Source: an uncultured Cohaesibacter sp. (GTDB lineage Bacteria; Pseudomonadota; Alphaproteobacteria; Rhizobiales; Cohaesibacteraceae). From it: a DNA stretch of 64,000 bases. The position numbers and the translations under genes are program-made. This document shows positions 9,081 through 18,172 of this stretch, piece after piece (within the stretch, counting starts at the first letter, position 1; each line of letters opens with the position of its first letter). The stretch spans positions 3,097,001-3,161,000 of the forward strand of contig NZ_OY761553.1 in the NCBI RefSeq assembly GCF_963664735.1. The letters are read 5' to 3'. Under the pieces are notes generated by a model. It searched no databases. It was not told the DNA's origin and saw only the letters and a program-made list of their open reading frames with translations.

Positions 9081-9898
9081 AATACGGCTTCCTCCAACTC
9101 TGCCATGGCCTGTTTATACTGCTCTTCGTTCGGAACCTTGTGGTGCCAGGCAACATTATCAGACATAAAAGAAATGCCATTTCCCTTATTGGTGTGCGCA
9201 ACGATGCAGCGGGGCTTGTCGGCAACAACTTTACTGGCATCAAGAGCCGCGCAGATTTCTTCCATGTCGTTGCCATTGATCTCGTCAACGACCCAGCCGA
9301 ATGCTTCAACCTTGGGTGCGATAGGAATAATGTTGTTGGTGTCAGCCAAGCGAGCACCCTGCTGCAAGCGGTTGTGGTCGATAATCAGGGTAAGATTGTC
9401 CAGTTTGAACTGGGCTGCGGCCATGATCGCTTCCCAGTTGCTCCCTTCCTGCATTTCCCCGTCGCCAGTGATAACCACGGTGCGCCATGCTTCTGCACTC
9501 AGTTTGGCGGCCTTTGCCATGCCCACAGCAATGGGCAATCCGTGTCCGAGTGGACCGGTGTTTGTCTCAACGCCCGGCACCTTGTTGCGGTTGGGGTGAC
9601 CATTCAGCCGAGAATGGGGTTTGAGGAAGGTCGAGATTTCTTCTTCATCAAAAAAGCCCCGCTTGGAAAGCGTAACGTAGAGCGCCAGCGCTGCATGGCC
9701 TTTGCTGAGAATAAATCTGTCTCTCTTGGGGTTCTTGGGATTTTCCGGGTCAATGTTCAAGACTCGAAAATAAAGAGCCGTAAGGAGATCTGTTACTGAC
9801 ATTTCTCCGCCGATATGTCCGGCGCCCGCCTCAAAGACAGCGCGAAGGTCTCTCCTTCGAATTTCATTGGCCATCTTTTTCAGTTCTAAGATATCCAT
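9077..9898 (-). CDS. Transketolase, N-terminal subunit (split enzyme)
   Basis: The 273-residue protein carries the thiamine-diphosphate-binding domain: the GDGEMQEGSNWE motif near residue 143 with the matching IDHN about 28 residues on, plus the conserved His residues in SKGHAALALY and TGPLGHGLPIAVG. It pairs with the C-terminal subunit. The ATG at 9896-9898 has AAGGGAC as its ribosome site. It is the first gene of the operon (transketolase N, transketolase C, kinase, sorC). The exact 13-nt operator candidate lies 12-24 bases upstream of the ATG, touching the ribosome-binding region, so a bound repressor could block transcription or early elongation. Confidence 0.93.
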   Translation of the reverse strand: MDILELKKMANEIRRRDLRAVFEAGAGHIGGEMSVTDLLTALYFRVLNIDPENPKNPKRDRFILSKGHAALALYVTLSKRGFFDEEEISTFLKPHSRLNGHPNRNKVPGVETNTGPLGHGLPIAVGMAKAAKLSAEAWRTVVITGDGEMQEGSNWEAIMAAAQFKLDNLTLIIDHNRLQQGARLADTNNIIPIAPKVEAFGWVVDEINGNDMEEICAALDASKVVADKPRCIVAHTNKGNGISFMSDNVAWHHKVPNEEQYKQAMAELEEAVL

Positions 9899-10354
9899 GA
9901 TTTGTCCCTTGAATAAATATGCTATAAAGATTAAACATCCATTTTATTTGTTTGTCAAGATTGTGCATAGCTGAACAGGAGGATAAGCCGCAGACTCGTC
10001 GGCCCCCATAGTCATGCAATTGCTTTTTCGAAATAGAATGCTCGTAACCGTCCGGCAACGCCCCGCAAAAGGAATGACGTACTGCCGGTTCTGCTTGGCA
10101 AAAAGCGTCAGGCACAAGAGTGAATGAAAGTGCGGTTTCTACTGCAAAGCCCTGTTGGATAGCCGTTTCTTTCGAGTAATGATAGGAACCGCAGACACCA
10201 ATTCGCCTAGGGATCAAGAAGTAAATATCTGCGATATTATTCTCAAGTATGAATTTTCTTTCACCATACACCCAAGTGCGCTGACGACGGCTTATCGTTC
10301 AATGGACCATTTCGATATATAGACGACTGCCAGCAGCCCTGGCGAGTGATTGGC
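9899..10354. other. Intergenic region upstream of transketolase operon
   Basis: This is 456 bases without a credible gene. It must carry the promoter of the minus-strand transketolase operon and the 3' end of the glycan gene that stops at 10355. Apart from the operator copy, no repeat, terminator or RNA gene was recognised. Confidence 0.5.
9910..9922 (-). promoter_or_regulatory. Putative operator copy 3 upstream of the transketolase operon
   Basis: TGAATAAATATGC on the plus strand is the exact reverse complement of the 13-mer at 5160-5172. It lies immediately in front of the first gene of the second operon of the same locus, which makes a shared regulator likely. Confidence 0.5.
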
Positions 10355-11653
10355 CTATATCCAAGGATCGGTACAGGTTTCTGAATGCAAGATATTGCCT
10401 GCCAGCTTTTGGGGGGCAGATGCATAGCTGAGGGCTCCGGAGTGCCCCTCATACTGATATAAATAATATTTCAGAAGCAAAGCAACATGGCGCACCCAAG
10501 CTGCCTGTTGCTCTGCAGTAAGGCCATGTTTCAGCGCCGATGCAATCGCGCTCTCTATTTGCTCTTCCCGCTCAACCTGATAGTGGGCTCCCTTGCCGCG
10601 AAGCTGGTTATAGCCAAGCATCACAAGGGGTTTCTTGCGGATCAGGGAAACGTAACTCACCTGAGAGAGAACCGTGACGACACAATTTGCCAGGTCGATG
10701 CAGCTGTTTATGTCCACGTCGCCGATCGTTATAAGGTGATCTGTATCCTTTACATTCTGCGTTCGGGCGGCAAACGGGTGTGGCTTGTAAATCATCAGCC
10801 AATTATTCTTTTCGGCTATATGTGCCAGATAGTTGGCAGTATCCGCAGAGCTACCGAATATGGGAGAATGCCATTCTCTTGCCGTATCATCGTAGGGCAC
10901 AATTCCAGACGCATGATCGTTGTGGCCAGCCAGCAGTATGATCGGGCGCTCTTGGGCTTTTTCCTTGATCTCCTGCTTGAGCTCCCCCAAAGCGGCCTGT
11001 TTGCGCCGATTGGTGCCACGACTGCGTATCTCAGAAAGCGCAATTTCTGCTTTTTCTATTTCGCCAGAACTGACAGGAAGGTCGTTGAAGCGCTCGGGAA
11101 AACGTGAAACCGCGCTCTGTCCCATCTGTCCCAGATAATCGAAATTCAACGTACCGGGCAATAGACCATATTCAATAAAGCCGACAGGAATATTTGCCAT
11201 TTTTGCTGCCCGCAGGGCGACTGTCGACAGCGGATGAAACTGGTTCCAGAGGATAATCTGGGATGGCTCCATTTGCTTCAATACGCTCTGACAATATTCG
11301 AAGGCAGATTGAAGATTGTATAAGGCCGCATCTTCACCAAGCTTCTTGTTTGCCTCATAAGCAAGCGAACACATGCGAGGCACGAGGTCTTTGACATGAT
11401 GACGGCAAGTGGGGTCAGGCCGATTCAATCGACTGTCGTAAAACCGTCGAAATCTGGATGAACGATAAATCGCTTTTGGCGGCTTTATAAAGTGAATGGA
11501 TTTTTGCGCAGCTTCAGATAAGCCGTCTTTCGCGCCATAGAAGCCATCAACGACGACCAGTTTGTCGGGCTCAATGCCTTGAGAAAAATCAGATAGAAAT
11601 CCGTATTTATCTTTTATACGACAAAAATCAATCAGGAGGATGGAAGATTTCAT
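10355..11653 (-). CDS. Capsule-polysaccharide-synthesis-like glycosyltransferase
   Basis: The 432-residue protein resembles the Capsule_synth/KpsC-S and CDP-glycerol-transferase-like GT-B proteins. Its C-terminal half holds a KPHP motif (LMIYKPHPFAARTQ, near residue 290), then VVTVLSQVSYVSLIRKKPLV and a closing helix VRHVALLLKYYLYQYEG. The same order of motifs (FKPHPN, VTLLSSLAYISLAHDKPTV, VRHIAALLKGYLFPYGD) occurs at the C-terminus of the 1384-residue protein two genes upstream, so the two are paralogues. No signal peptide or membrane segment is seen, so it acts in the cytoplasm or at the inner face. It lies five bases after the FkbM gene and is the last gene of the minus block. The sugar transferred is unknown. 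Confidence 0.75.
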   Translation of the reverse strand: MKSSILLIDFCRIKDKYGFLSDFSQGIEPDKLVVVDGFYGAKDGLSEAAQKSIHFIKPPKAIYRSSRFRRFYDSRLNRPDPTCRHHVKDLVPRMCSLAYEANKKLGEDAALYNLQSAFEYCQSVLKQMEPSQIILWNQFHPLSTVALRAAKMANIPVGFIEYGLLPGTLNFDYLGQMGQSAVSRFPERFNDLPVSSGEIEKAEIALSEIRSRGTNRRKQAALGELKQEIKEKAQERPIILLAGHNDHASGIVPYDDTAREWHSPIFGSSADTANYLAHIAEKNNWLMIYKPHPFAARTQNVKDTDHLITIGDVDINSCIDLANCVVTVLSQVSYVSLIRKKPLVMLGYNQLRGKGAHYQVEREEQIESAIASALKHGLTAEQQAAWVRHVALLLKYYLYQYEGHSGALSYASAPQKLAGNILHSETCTDPWI

Positions 11654-11658
11654 ACCGG

Positions 11659-13407
11659 CTAAACGAATGCTTCTACGCGATAGTCTTGGCGTTCTGGAGG
11701 CACATAAAAGACTTGACCTGATTGCGGCAACTCATTTTCCGTCTCTACGGCATGAAGCTTGATGCCGCTTTTCTTGTCATGCATCAGGGTATAGACTGTC
11801 CAATCACTATTCTTGAAGCTTCGGAACATATCGGCCGAGCTACTATCGCCGTTCTCTTGCAATCTTTCTATTTCTACGATGATGATCGGTCTTAAGCCGT
11901 ATTCGCCAGAAAGCAGCTTCCCGCCACCTTGCAGAACACTCAATATGCTACCATTTGTATCCAGCTTGAGAACCGCAACATCTTTCAATTCCTGCGTTTG
12001 GCAAAGACTGTCCAATGATATTGTTCGAACTTTTGTCGCCCTGCGTAGAAACGCCTTAACATCATCACGTTTATTGCTCAGAGCAACAACCGCACGCTTC
12101 TGAATCCCCTTCAAAATTACCAGCAATTCGTCTTCGGGAAGCCCATCTACAAGTGTTGAAGCCCCCAGATCGCCCTGAAGGACTTCCAGAAACAGCAAAG
12201 ATTCATTTGCCTGGCTGTGCAGGACCGCAGGCAAAACATTCACATTGTTCTCAACTCCATTCAGCCGAGAATTCTCAAGCAGGCGCTCACTCATCGACGC
12301 GCTGGCTTCTATCGCCTGAGCCTTCGCCCCATAACCAGCCGCAGCAATGGAAAAGACCCCATATCCAGCGCCGGCTTCAATAACGATTTCATTGGACTGG
12401 ATAAAGCGCTCAAGCCATTCAATCAAATCATTTTCATGATTGCCACTCAGCAGGATTTTGCGACCCAGGACAGTATCTTGTGAAACATTTACAGAAATCA
12501 AGGCACCCGAAGTCATGCGAACCGCAATATCATTTGTGATTTCGCGCCTGTTGACCAATGCATCAATCGTAAAATCTCTAACCTTGACTGCAGTTGTATC
12601 TTTGGGATTTTTCCAGCGCCGCATAAACGCTTTTGATGCAAGAATATCGAACAGAGTTTCCGTCGTTCGCGTATTGACCCAGCGTAAAAGCTTGATTCTC
12701 TTGTGTCGATTCTTAATGGCTTTAGCGTAGCTTTTGTCGAGCGGTGCAGTCATGCTCGTTATGCAGAAGCCCTTTTGCTCCAGCCTGACTTCAATTTCAG
12801 CTTCAGGCGAGCGGCTTGGCAGATCTCCGACATATTCCCACCCCAAATCAAATCGGCCCAGCCAAGGGAAGGACTTGTAAACGTCAATACGGTGAAGTTT
12901 TGTCTTGGCCGTGCCGAGACGTTGACCAAGGAAATAAACGCCGACGGAAGGTCTCCCACTACCACCTCCCCACCAACCGGAAATCCGAAACGTCTCGGTT
13001 TCGTGATCAATTTTAATTTGACTGATCACCAAGCGAGGAAGACTAACATCTTCAAAGAGAGCCAGAGGGATGGAAAGAGTGGAAATGACTTCTTGCGGCA
13101 TACCATAAAGAGACGTCCGCAAGCTCAACAGCACCTCAAAATCGAGCGACACTTCATCGGGTAGCGGCAACTCAATCGTCCAGCACAGGCCCTGCTCTCG
13201 CAATTCGCAGATTTCTTCTCCAGAAGATGATGTCTGCTGATTTTCAGTCAGCTCCAAATAGACGCGCTCAACGGCTCCTTCAAGTTCGGCATCAATGCAA
13301 TAGGTGCCAGCTGGCGCAATTAGCCAGCCTGTCAGAGTGATCTGTTTTTTCCAGCGATCAAGAGCAAAACGCTGTCCGAATAGAGTTGCGGAGCTAGTGG
13401 TTGTCAT
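11659..13407 (-). CDS. FkbM-family methyltransferase with N-terminal beta-sandwich modules
   Basis: The protein has 582 residues. The C-terminal part (about 330-550) is a FkbM-type SAM methyltransferase with the SAM loop IEAGAGYGVFSIAAAGYGA and the later VAVLKLDTNGSILSVLQGGG and PIIIVEIE strands. The first 200 residues are not methyltransferase. They contain stretches such as ITLTGWLIAPAG and FRISGWWGGGSG...LGTAKTKLHRIDV that match the recurring module in the neighbouring large glycosyltransferases. FkbM enzymes O-methylate sugars or natural products, so capping or decoration of the glycan is likely. It starts eight bases after the double glycosyltransferase gene. The fused modules suggest the protein is held on the growing polymer or in a complex with its neighbours. 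Confidence 0.83.
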   Translation of the reverse strand: MTTTSSATLFGQRFALDRWKKQITLTGWLIAPAGTYCIDAELEGAVERVYLELTENQQTSSSGEEICELREQGLCWTIELPLPDEVSLDFEVLLSLRTSLYGMPQEVISTLSIPLALFEDVSLPRLVISQIKIDHETETFRISGWWGGGSGRPSVGVYFLGQRLGTAKTKLHRIDVYKSFPWLGRFDLGWEYVGDLPSRSPEAEIEVRLEQKGFCITSMTAPLDKSYAKAIKNRHKRIKLLRWVNTRTTETLFDILASKAFMRRWKNPKDTTAVKVRDFTIDALVNRREITNDIAVRMTSGALISVNVSQDTVLGRKILLSGNHENDLIEWLERFIQSNEIVIEAGAGYGVFSIAAAGYGAKAQAIEASASMSERLLENSRLNGVENNVNVLPAVLHSQANESLLFLEVLQGDLGASTLVDGLPEDELLVILKGIQKRAVVALSNKRDDVKAFLRRATKVRTISLDSLCQTQELKDVAVLKLDTNGSILSVLQGGGKLLSGEYGLRPIIIVEIERLQENGDSSSADMFRSFKNSDWTVYTLMHDKKSGIKLHAVETENELPQSGQVFYVPPERQDYRVEAFV

Positions 13408-13414
13408 TGAAAAT

Positions 13415-16400
13415 CTACTTTTTTGAGGCAGCTCTGGAGCTGCTTAATCCCATCATGTCGCACAACTTGTCGGCACAATCTTGCGTGGACAGCATAGAAA
13501 AATCGGTCATATCGCCATAAGGGAAGAGATATCCCTTCAAAAGGGCAGCAATATGTCTAACGTAACGCTCCATTCGTTCTTCGTGATCGGCATTTGCCAA
13601 AGCGGCTGACATACATTTTTCAAGATCATCAAAGTCGTCCATCTCATAGGCAGCATGAACACCTGAAAGCGTATTTCGTCCCATCAAAACAGTTGGCTTG
13701 TCGTGCGCCAGAGAAATATAGGCCAGCGACGAGAGCAATGTCACCGTGACATCTGCAGCATTTACACAGTCGGTTGCATTGGCCTCACGCACATAAATGA
13801 GACGATCATGAGAAATCTCGAGCGGTCGGGGAAACAGATTGGGATGTGGTTTGAACAGGACCTGAAAGTCCAGTTTATCTGCAACATCCAGCAAATATTT
13901 CAACCCCTCGAACGTATCAACATAGTGAGGAGAGTGAATTTGCGCACGAGGATGATCTGCGGGCAAATTACCGGACTGCCAATCGTTCACACCAGCGTAA
14001 AAGACCGTTTTGATGCCCTTGGCCTTGCATTGCTCAAGAAGCTGTGTGGCTGCGGGCGTTCCTGCGTGAGGCTTTCTATCCAGACCTTTGCTGGAAATTT
14101 CCTCAATAACATACCGGGCCTTGCTGAAGTAAGCTTCGTCTTCAGGGCCATTTGTTTCAAGAGCAACCCCTGTGCAGTCAGATTCTGCCATCATGCCAAT
14201 GGCATCAAGGGTCATCGTGCCAGGCAGCATGCCTTCATGGATAACAGCACTCGGAATGCCTCTGCGCTCGGCAAGAGCGCGTGTTAAAATCATGAGGCTA
14301 TTCCACTGGTGCCAGACCAGAACCAAAGAAGGCTTTACGGCGCTAATGGCCGCTTCGACCTTGGCGACCTCCTCATTGGTCTGGCTTTCGACTTTCTCCC
14401 AAGCAAAGGGTCTTCTATTGAGAGCGTGCGAGAAGCCATAAAGCATGCGGCGTGCGTAATCCAAATCATAAGGATCGACCAGCCAGTTCCCCCCCTGTTG
14501 GTCAGTGGGCATCGAGGCGCTGTGTCTTGTCGCGGTTTTGTCCTTTTTGCGCGCCAAGATACTGCCTGATTTGGCATTCTGATTTTCCAGCAAGTAGCGG
14601 GCACTGAGATCTTCCAGATCATCACTAAAGAAATTGATTTCCGGAATGGCGCAACCTGCAGCTTGTTTGGCATGATGCAGGCAAATTAGCTCAATGTTGC
14701 GACGGTTCAGCTCTTGACGCAGTTGCTCAAGTGCGCGTCGTTTTTCTCCTCGCTCAATGGCATTGAGATTATGGATAACAAGCAGGATGCGCTGTTTGGC
14801 ATCCCGGATCGGCTTTTCACCCCAATATTCAATATTATTGAGCGGAGCCAGACCCTTAGCATATCTCAAAGCTTCATCTTCCTGAGACGCGATCGCACCA
14901 TTCTGCGCTTGTCCTACCGGAACCCGATATTTGATACGACGATGAACCTTATCTTGTGCGCCAGCCTTGATTAGCAGCTCTTCACCCGGTCTTGGCGCCT
15001 CATTCACAAGACTTTCTACTCTCCATTTATAGAAGAGCTTGCCGTCTGGACGAAATTTTTCATCAATGGCAGCTTTGGCAATAATCTGATTATTCCGCAA
15101 AACCTCCAGACTTTCCAGCTTGGTATCATCAGCCTGAAAACTTCCGCGCATCCAAAGAATGTGCCATTGATCATCGTAGCGATAATCATCGACCTTGAGC
15201 TGCGTGCTTTGCTTAATGTTAATGCTCTCGACAAATTTCTGAAAAATGCAGGTTTTTCCGTGCATGAGTTTAATAACGACACCCCAGTTTAGTTCACCGT
15301 CATAAGGCTGGCGGTATTCGAACCCGAAATCATCTCGACCCAAAACATTCAGGTCCTTGGCCACGTCCGGGCGAGCAAGGCCATTTTGCGCCTTGCCAAG
15401 CAATTGAAAATCCTGACTCCACACCTCGATGGTCAGTTTTCCAGGTAGCGTTATCCAGCCATCTACAACGAGCTCACCGCTATCTTCTTCATAATCGACG
15501 CTACTGACTACCCATTTAACTTCTGCGCCATCAATCGTTATCTGATCTGCTTGATCTCTGTTTGGTCGAGGGTAGAAAAGCCGATAGATGTAAAGGCCTG
15601 CTCCTTCAGCAAAGCTCTTGAGAACGCCCTTTTTACGAATGAGTGGAGCGCAAAAGCTCTCCCCAGAAAGAGCCGAGCTTGTCGGCTGCAAAAGGACAGG
15701 TTTACTACTCTCATTTGCTGATGTCTGCTTTTCATTTTCAAAGAGGCTATGCGGCTGGGCTATATCGCAAAGAGCGTCACTTGCGTCGCTTTCTTTTCCG
15801 ATCACAGGATAGTCTTGCGCCTTTTCGAACGCACCAGACAGGCTCAAACGGCCCTTCGCAATCACCTTGCCGTTTCGGACCAAAATCAGTCGCAAGAAAT
15901 TGGGATCAAAATCGGAATATCCCAGAGTATCACTAATGAAGCCACAAAAGGCTTTGACATCTCCGAAGTTGGATTTCTTGAACCGTTCATTCTTGATGCC
16001 AGCCTGTAGCCTTACCACCCTATCCTTGCGATCCATAAGGAAAAGGGTGTCATAAGATTTTCGAGGAAATACCCAACCGGAGATAATGAATTTGTCGTTA
16101 TAGCTGAATAATTTGTCAACGCCATATGCCTTGGCCGACAGCCAGGGAACCCGACAAAATGGCCGCTTCAGCTCCGAAAGCGGAAGGGTCAGCCGTTGCC
16201 CATCATGGGTAATCAGTTCCAGCTTTTGGCCGTTGATGAGCTTAAGAGCATTCTTGTTGGCAAAAGAAATAATTATGTCATAGCGCCAAGCCCCCTCATG
16301 CCAAGGCCCCTTGATGACCTGCGCAGAGAGGATATCTTTGCAATCGGATGTGACGGAGCAGAGATCTTGATCCGTCGTGAGATTGAACAACAGGTGTGGG

Positions 16401-17569
16401 CGACTATTGACAAAAATAGTCGACGCAGGGGTGATTTGACATTGATCAGCAAAGGATGAATGGGAGGCAGCCTTCAAGGAAAGGCGTTTCATCGCGTAGC
16501 CCTTGATGACTTCCTCCAATGCCTTTCCTCGTTCATCAACATCCGTCAGATAAATGACTTTTGGATCCTGCGATGTTCTTTGAGGCTCCCTTTCAAGAGC
16601 TGAAAGCAACGCTTTCTGCAAAGCCTTGATATCACCGACCGGGGCATATTCGATCAGATCCCCGCAATTCTCCCTTATAACCGGCAGATCATATGCAACG
16701 CACGGCGTGTCGCAAGCCAAAGCTTCCAGCGGAGGATAGCCGTAGCCCTCAAAATAGGACGGAAAGACCACAGCCGAAGCGCGCTTGAGAAGAACAAATT
16801 TATGAATGTCAGATAAACCGAAATAAGGTTCGATTTCGATGTCGTGCTGCTTGCCGCGATCTTTAAGCTCCCGGATAAAGGACTCCGACTGCTGCGGGTT
16901 GCCTATAATCAGACCAATCTTGTAACCGGACAATTCCGGCCCGATCAGATCCGCAATATCGCCTCCCCCTTTGTGCTTGTCGCTGGGGCGAGAGAAAAAG
17001 ACGATAAGCTTCTCGCGCGGCTGCTCCGGAACAGCCGCGCATGCAACGCTGTTTATGCTAGGCTGCCACACATCGAATGATGCTGTATACGGCAAGTCGA
17101 CATAGTAGTCTTTTGCATATTTCATGGATTCATAAGCACTGCTCAGAACCATCGCACCTTCTTTGGCGAGAAACATCCATTCACGCCATTTTTCTTCAGG
17201 GCGCTTCACCGGCGAATATGCGTTAAACCAATTGGCCGCTTCATAATTGATGAGAAAAAGCTGCGCTCCGGATTCTCGCGCAAAACGGACTGCATTCTTA
17301 TAGAGGCGCGGAAAGAAGGACATTTGAGGAGCGACAAACACCGCGTCAAAAGAGCCATCAGCTCCGACATCGAATTCCTCGTCAATTACAACCCTTACTG
17401 GATTTTCGCTACTTATTGGCGCAAGATCCTGAGCAAATATCGGCTCGTTGTTCGTTACGAAATAACAAGTATGGCCGCGGCGCGCAAGGACATGGGCAAT
17501 CATCATCGCGTGGTATCGCCCACCTGAGAAGGCGTTCTTCGGGCAGGTTGAAAAGACAGCTATTTTCAC
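13415..17569 (-). CDS. Giant bifunctional glycosyltransferase: GT4 domain + repeat modules + capsule-synthesis domain
   Basis: This is one 1384-residue chain. Residues 1 to about 380 form a GT-B glycosyltransferase of the GT4 type, opening with KIAVFSTCPKNAFSGGRYH and ending with VFPSYFEGYGYPPLEALACD, the donor-site E-x7-E region. The middle (about 400-960) has no catalytic motif but holds repeated beta-strand modules near residues 490 (FIISGWVFP) and 700 (LVVDGWITLPG...ARPDVAKD). The end (about 1000-1370) is a capsule-synthesis-like GT with FKPHPN, paralogous to the 432-residue neighbour. I place the start at the GTG at 17567-17569 because the conserved first strand begins there. An in-frame extension to 17683 exists but encodes an unlikely 38-residue leader. 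It may add two linkages in one pass. It is the first gene of the minus block. Confidence 0.82.
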   Translation of the reverse strand: MKIAVFSTCPKNAFSGGRYHAMMIAHVLARRGHTCYFVTNNEPIFAQDLAPISSENPVRVVIDEEFDVGADGSFDAVFVAPQMSFFPRLYKNAVRFARESGAQLFLINYEAANWFNAYSPVKRPEEKWREWMFLAKEGAMVLSSAYESMKYAKDYYVDLPYTASFDVWQPSINSVACAAVPEQPREKLIVFFSRPSDKHKGGGDIADLIGPELSGYKIGLIIGNPQQSESFIRELKDRGKQHDIEIEPYFGLSDIHKFVLLKRASAVVFPSYFEGYGYPPLEALACDTPCVAYDLPVIRENCGDLIEYAPVGDIKALQKALLSALEREPQRTSQDPKVIYLTDVDERGKALEEVIKGYAMKRLSLKAASHSSFADQCQITPASTIFVNSRPHLLFNLTTDQDLCSVTSDCKDILSAQVIKGPWHEGAWRYDIIISFANKNALKLINGQKLELITHDGQRLTLPLSELKRPFCRVPWLSAKAYGVDKLFSYNDKFIISGWVFPRKSYDTLFLMDRKDRVVRLQAGIKNERFKKSNFGDVKAFCGFISDTLGYSDFDPNFLRLILVRNGKVIAKGRLSLSGAFEKAQDYPVIGKESDASDALCDIAQPHSLFENEKQTSANESSKPVLLQPTSSALSGESFCAPLIRKKGVLKSFAEGAGLYIYRLFYPRPNRDQADQITIDGAEVKWVVSSVDYEEDSGELVVDGWITLPGKLTIEVWSQDFQLLGKAQNGLARPDVAKDLNVLGRDDFGFEYRQPYDGELNWGVVIKLMHGKTCIFQKFVESINIKQSTQLKVDDYRYDDQWHILWMRGSFQADDTKLESLEVLRNNQIIAKAAIDEKFRPDGKLFYKWRVESLVNEAPRPGEELLIKAGAQDKVHRRIKYRVPVGQAQNGAIASQEDEALRYAKGLAPLNNIEYWGEKPIRDAKQRILLVIHNLNAIERGEKRRALEQLRQELNRRNIELICLHHAKQAAGCAIPEINFFSDDLEDLSARYLLENQNAKSGSILARKKDKTATRHSASMPTDQQGGNWLVDPYDLDYARRMLYGFSHALNRRPFAWEKVESQTNEEVAKVEAAISAVKPSLVLVWHQWNSLMILTRALAERRGIPSAVIHEGMLPGTMTLDAIGMMAESDCTGVALETNGPEDEAYFSKARYVIEEISSKGLDRKPHAGTPAATQLLEQCKAKGIKTVFYAGVNDWQSGNLPADHPRAQIHSPHYVDTFEGLKYLLDVADKLDFQVLFKPHPNLFPRPLEISHDRLIYVREANATDCVNAADVTVTLLSSLAYISLAHDKPTVLMGRNTLSGVHAAYEMDDFDDLEKCMSAALANADHEERMERYVRHIAALLKGYLFPYGDMTDFSMLSTQDCADKLCDMMGLSSSRAASKK

Positions 17570-18172
17570 AATGAACTCGATTAGATAAAGAAAATCAGAT
17601 TTAAACAAATAATAGCTAAAGAAATTCAGGCAGAATTGCAACAGAGTGTTTTTTGAGCAGTTTTGTTGAAATATGCCCCCCAAAAGATGGTTTTTCCAAG
17701 ATTACTTGATACTTTGAAATTGCGGAATTTCGGCTATACCAGGCCGAGCGTCACCCGGCCTAAACATTGAGTATTTTACATAAAATCTTTTATCGTTTGT
17801 CTCACATGTTTGCGTTTGGAGTCAACAAATCCTGACACCAATCAGCCACGCACGTTTTAAGGGAAAGTCAATCGGATTACCACTGAAACCTGCTGGCCCG
17901 GCATAGTAATTTCAAGTCCACTTTCAGTCTGATGCCAGAATACACAAATCTACTGCGTCAATTTGGTTATTATTATTGCTGGAAAATCCATTTTGACACC
18001 TATAAAGTCCATCTAAATGCATCATACGAATGTATTAGATTACATTTTGCCGCTGGAAATAGATGCAACTCGACGTTTAATCCGGCGCGGAAATTGGGTC
18101 TTGTAAAAGCCACATAAATCGCCTAAACCAAAATTCACTTGCCTTCCCCGTATTTTAGATAAAGTTGTTTTC
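17570..18172. other. Divergent promoter region of the glycan locus
   Basis: About 600 bases separate the start of the minus glycan block from the first plus-strand gene. Both transcription units must start here. The stretch is AT-rich, and no clear -35/-10 pair, operator dyad or RNA gene could be assigned with confidence. Short reading frames inside it lack ribosome sites and family resemblance. Confidence 0.5.

Noticed and set aside
9864-10271. A 135-residue minus-strand frame upstream of the transketolase N gene
   Set aside because: It runs into the transketolase coding region in another frame, has no recognisable motif, and contains the promoter and operator region.
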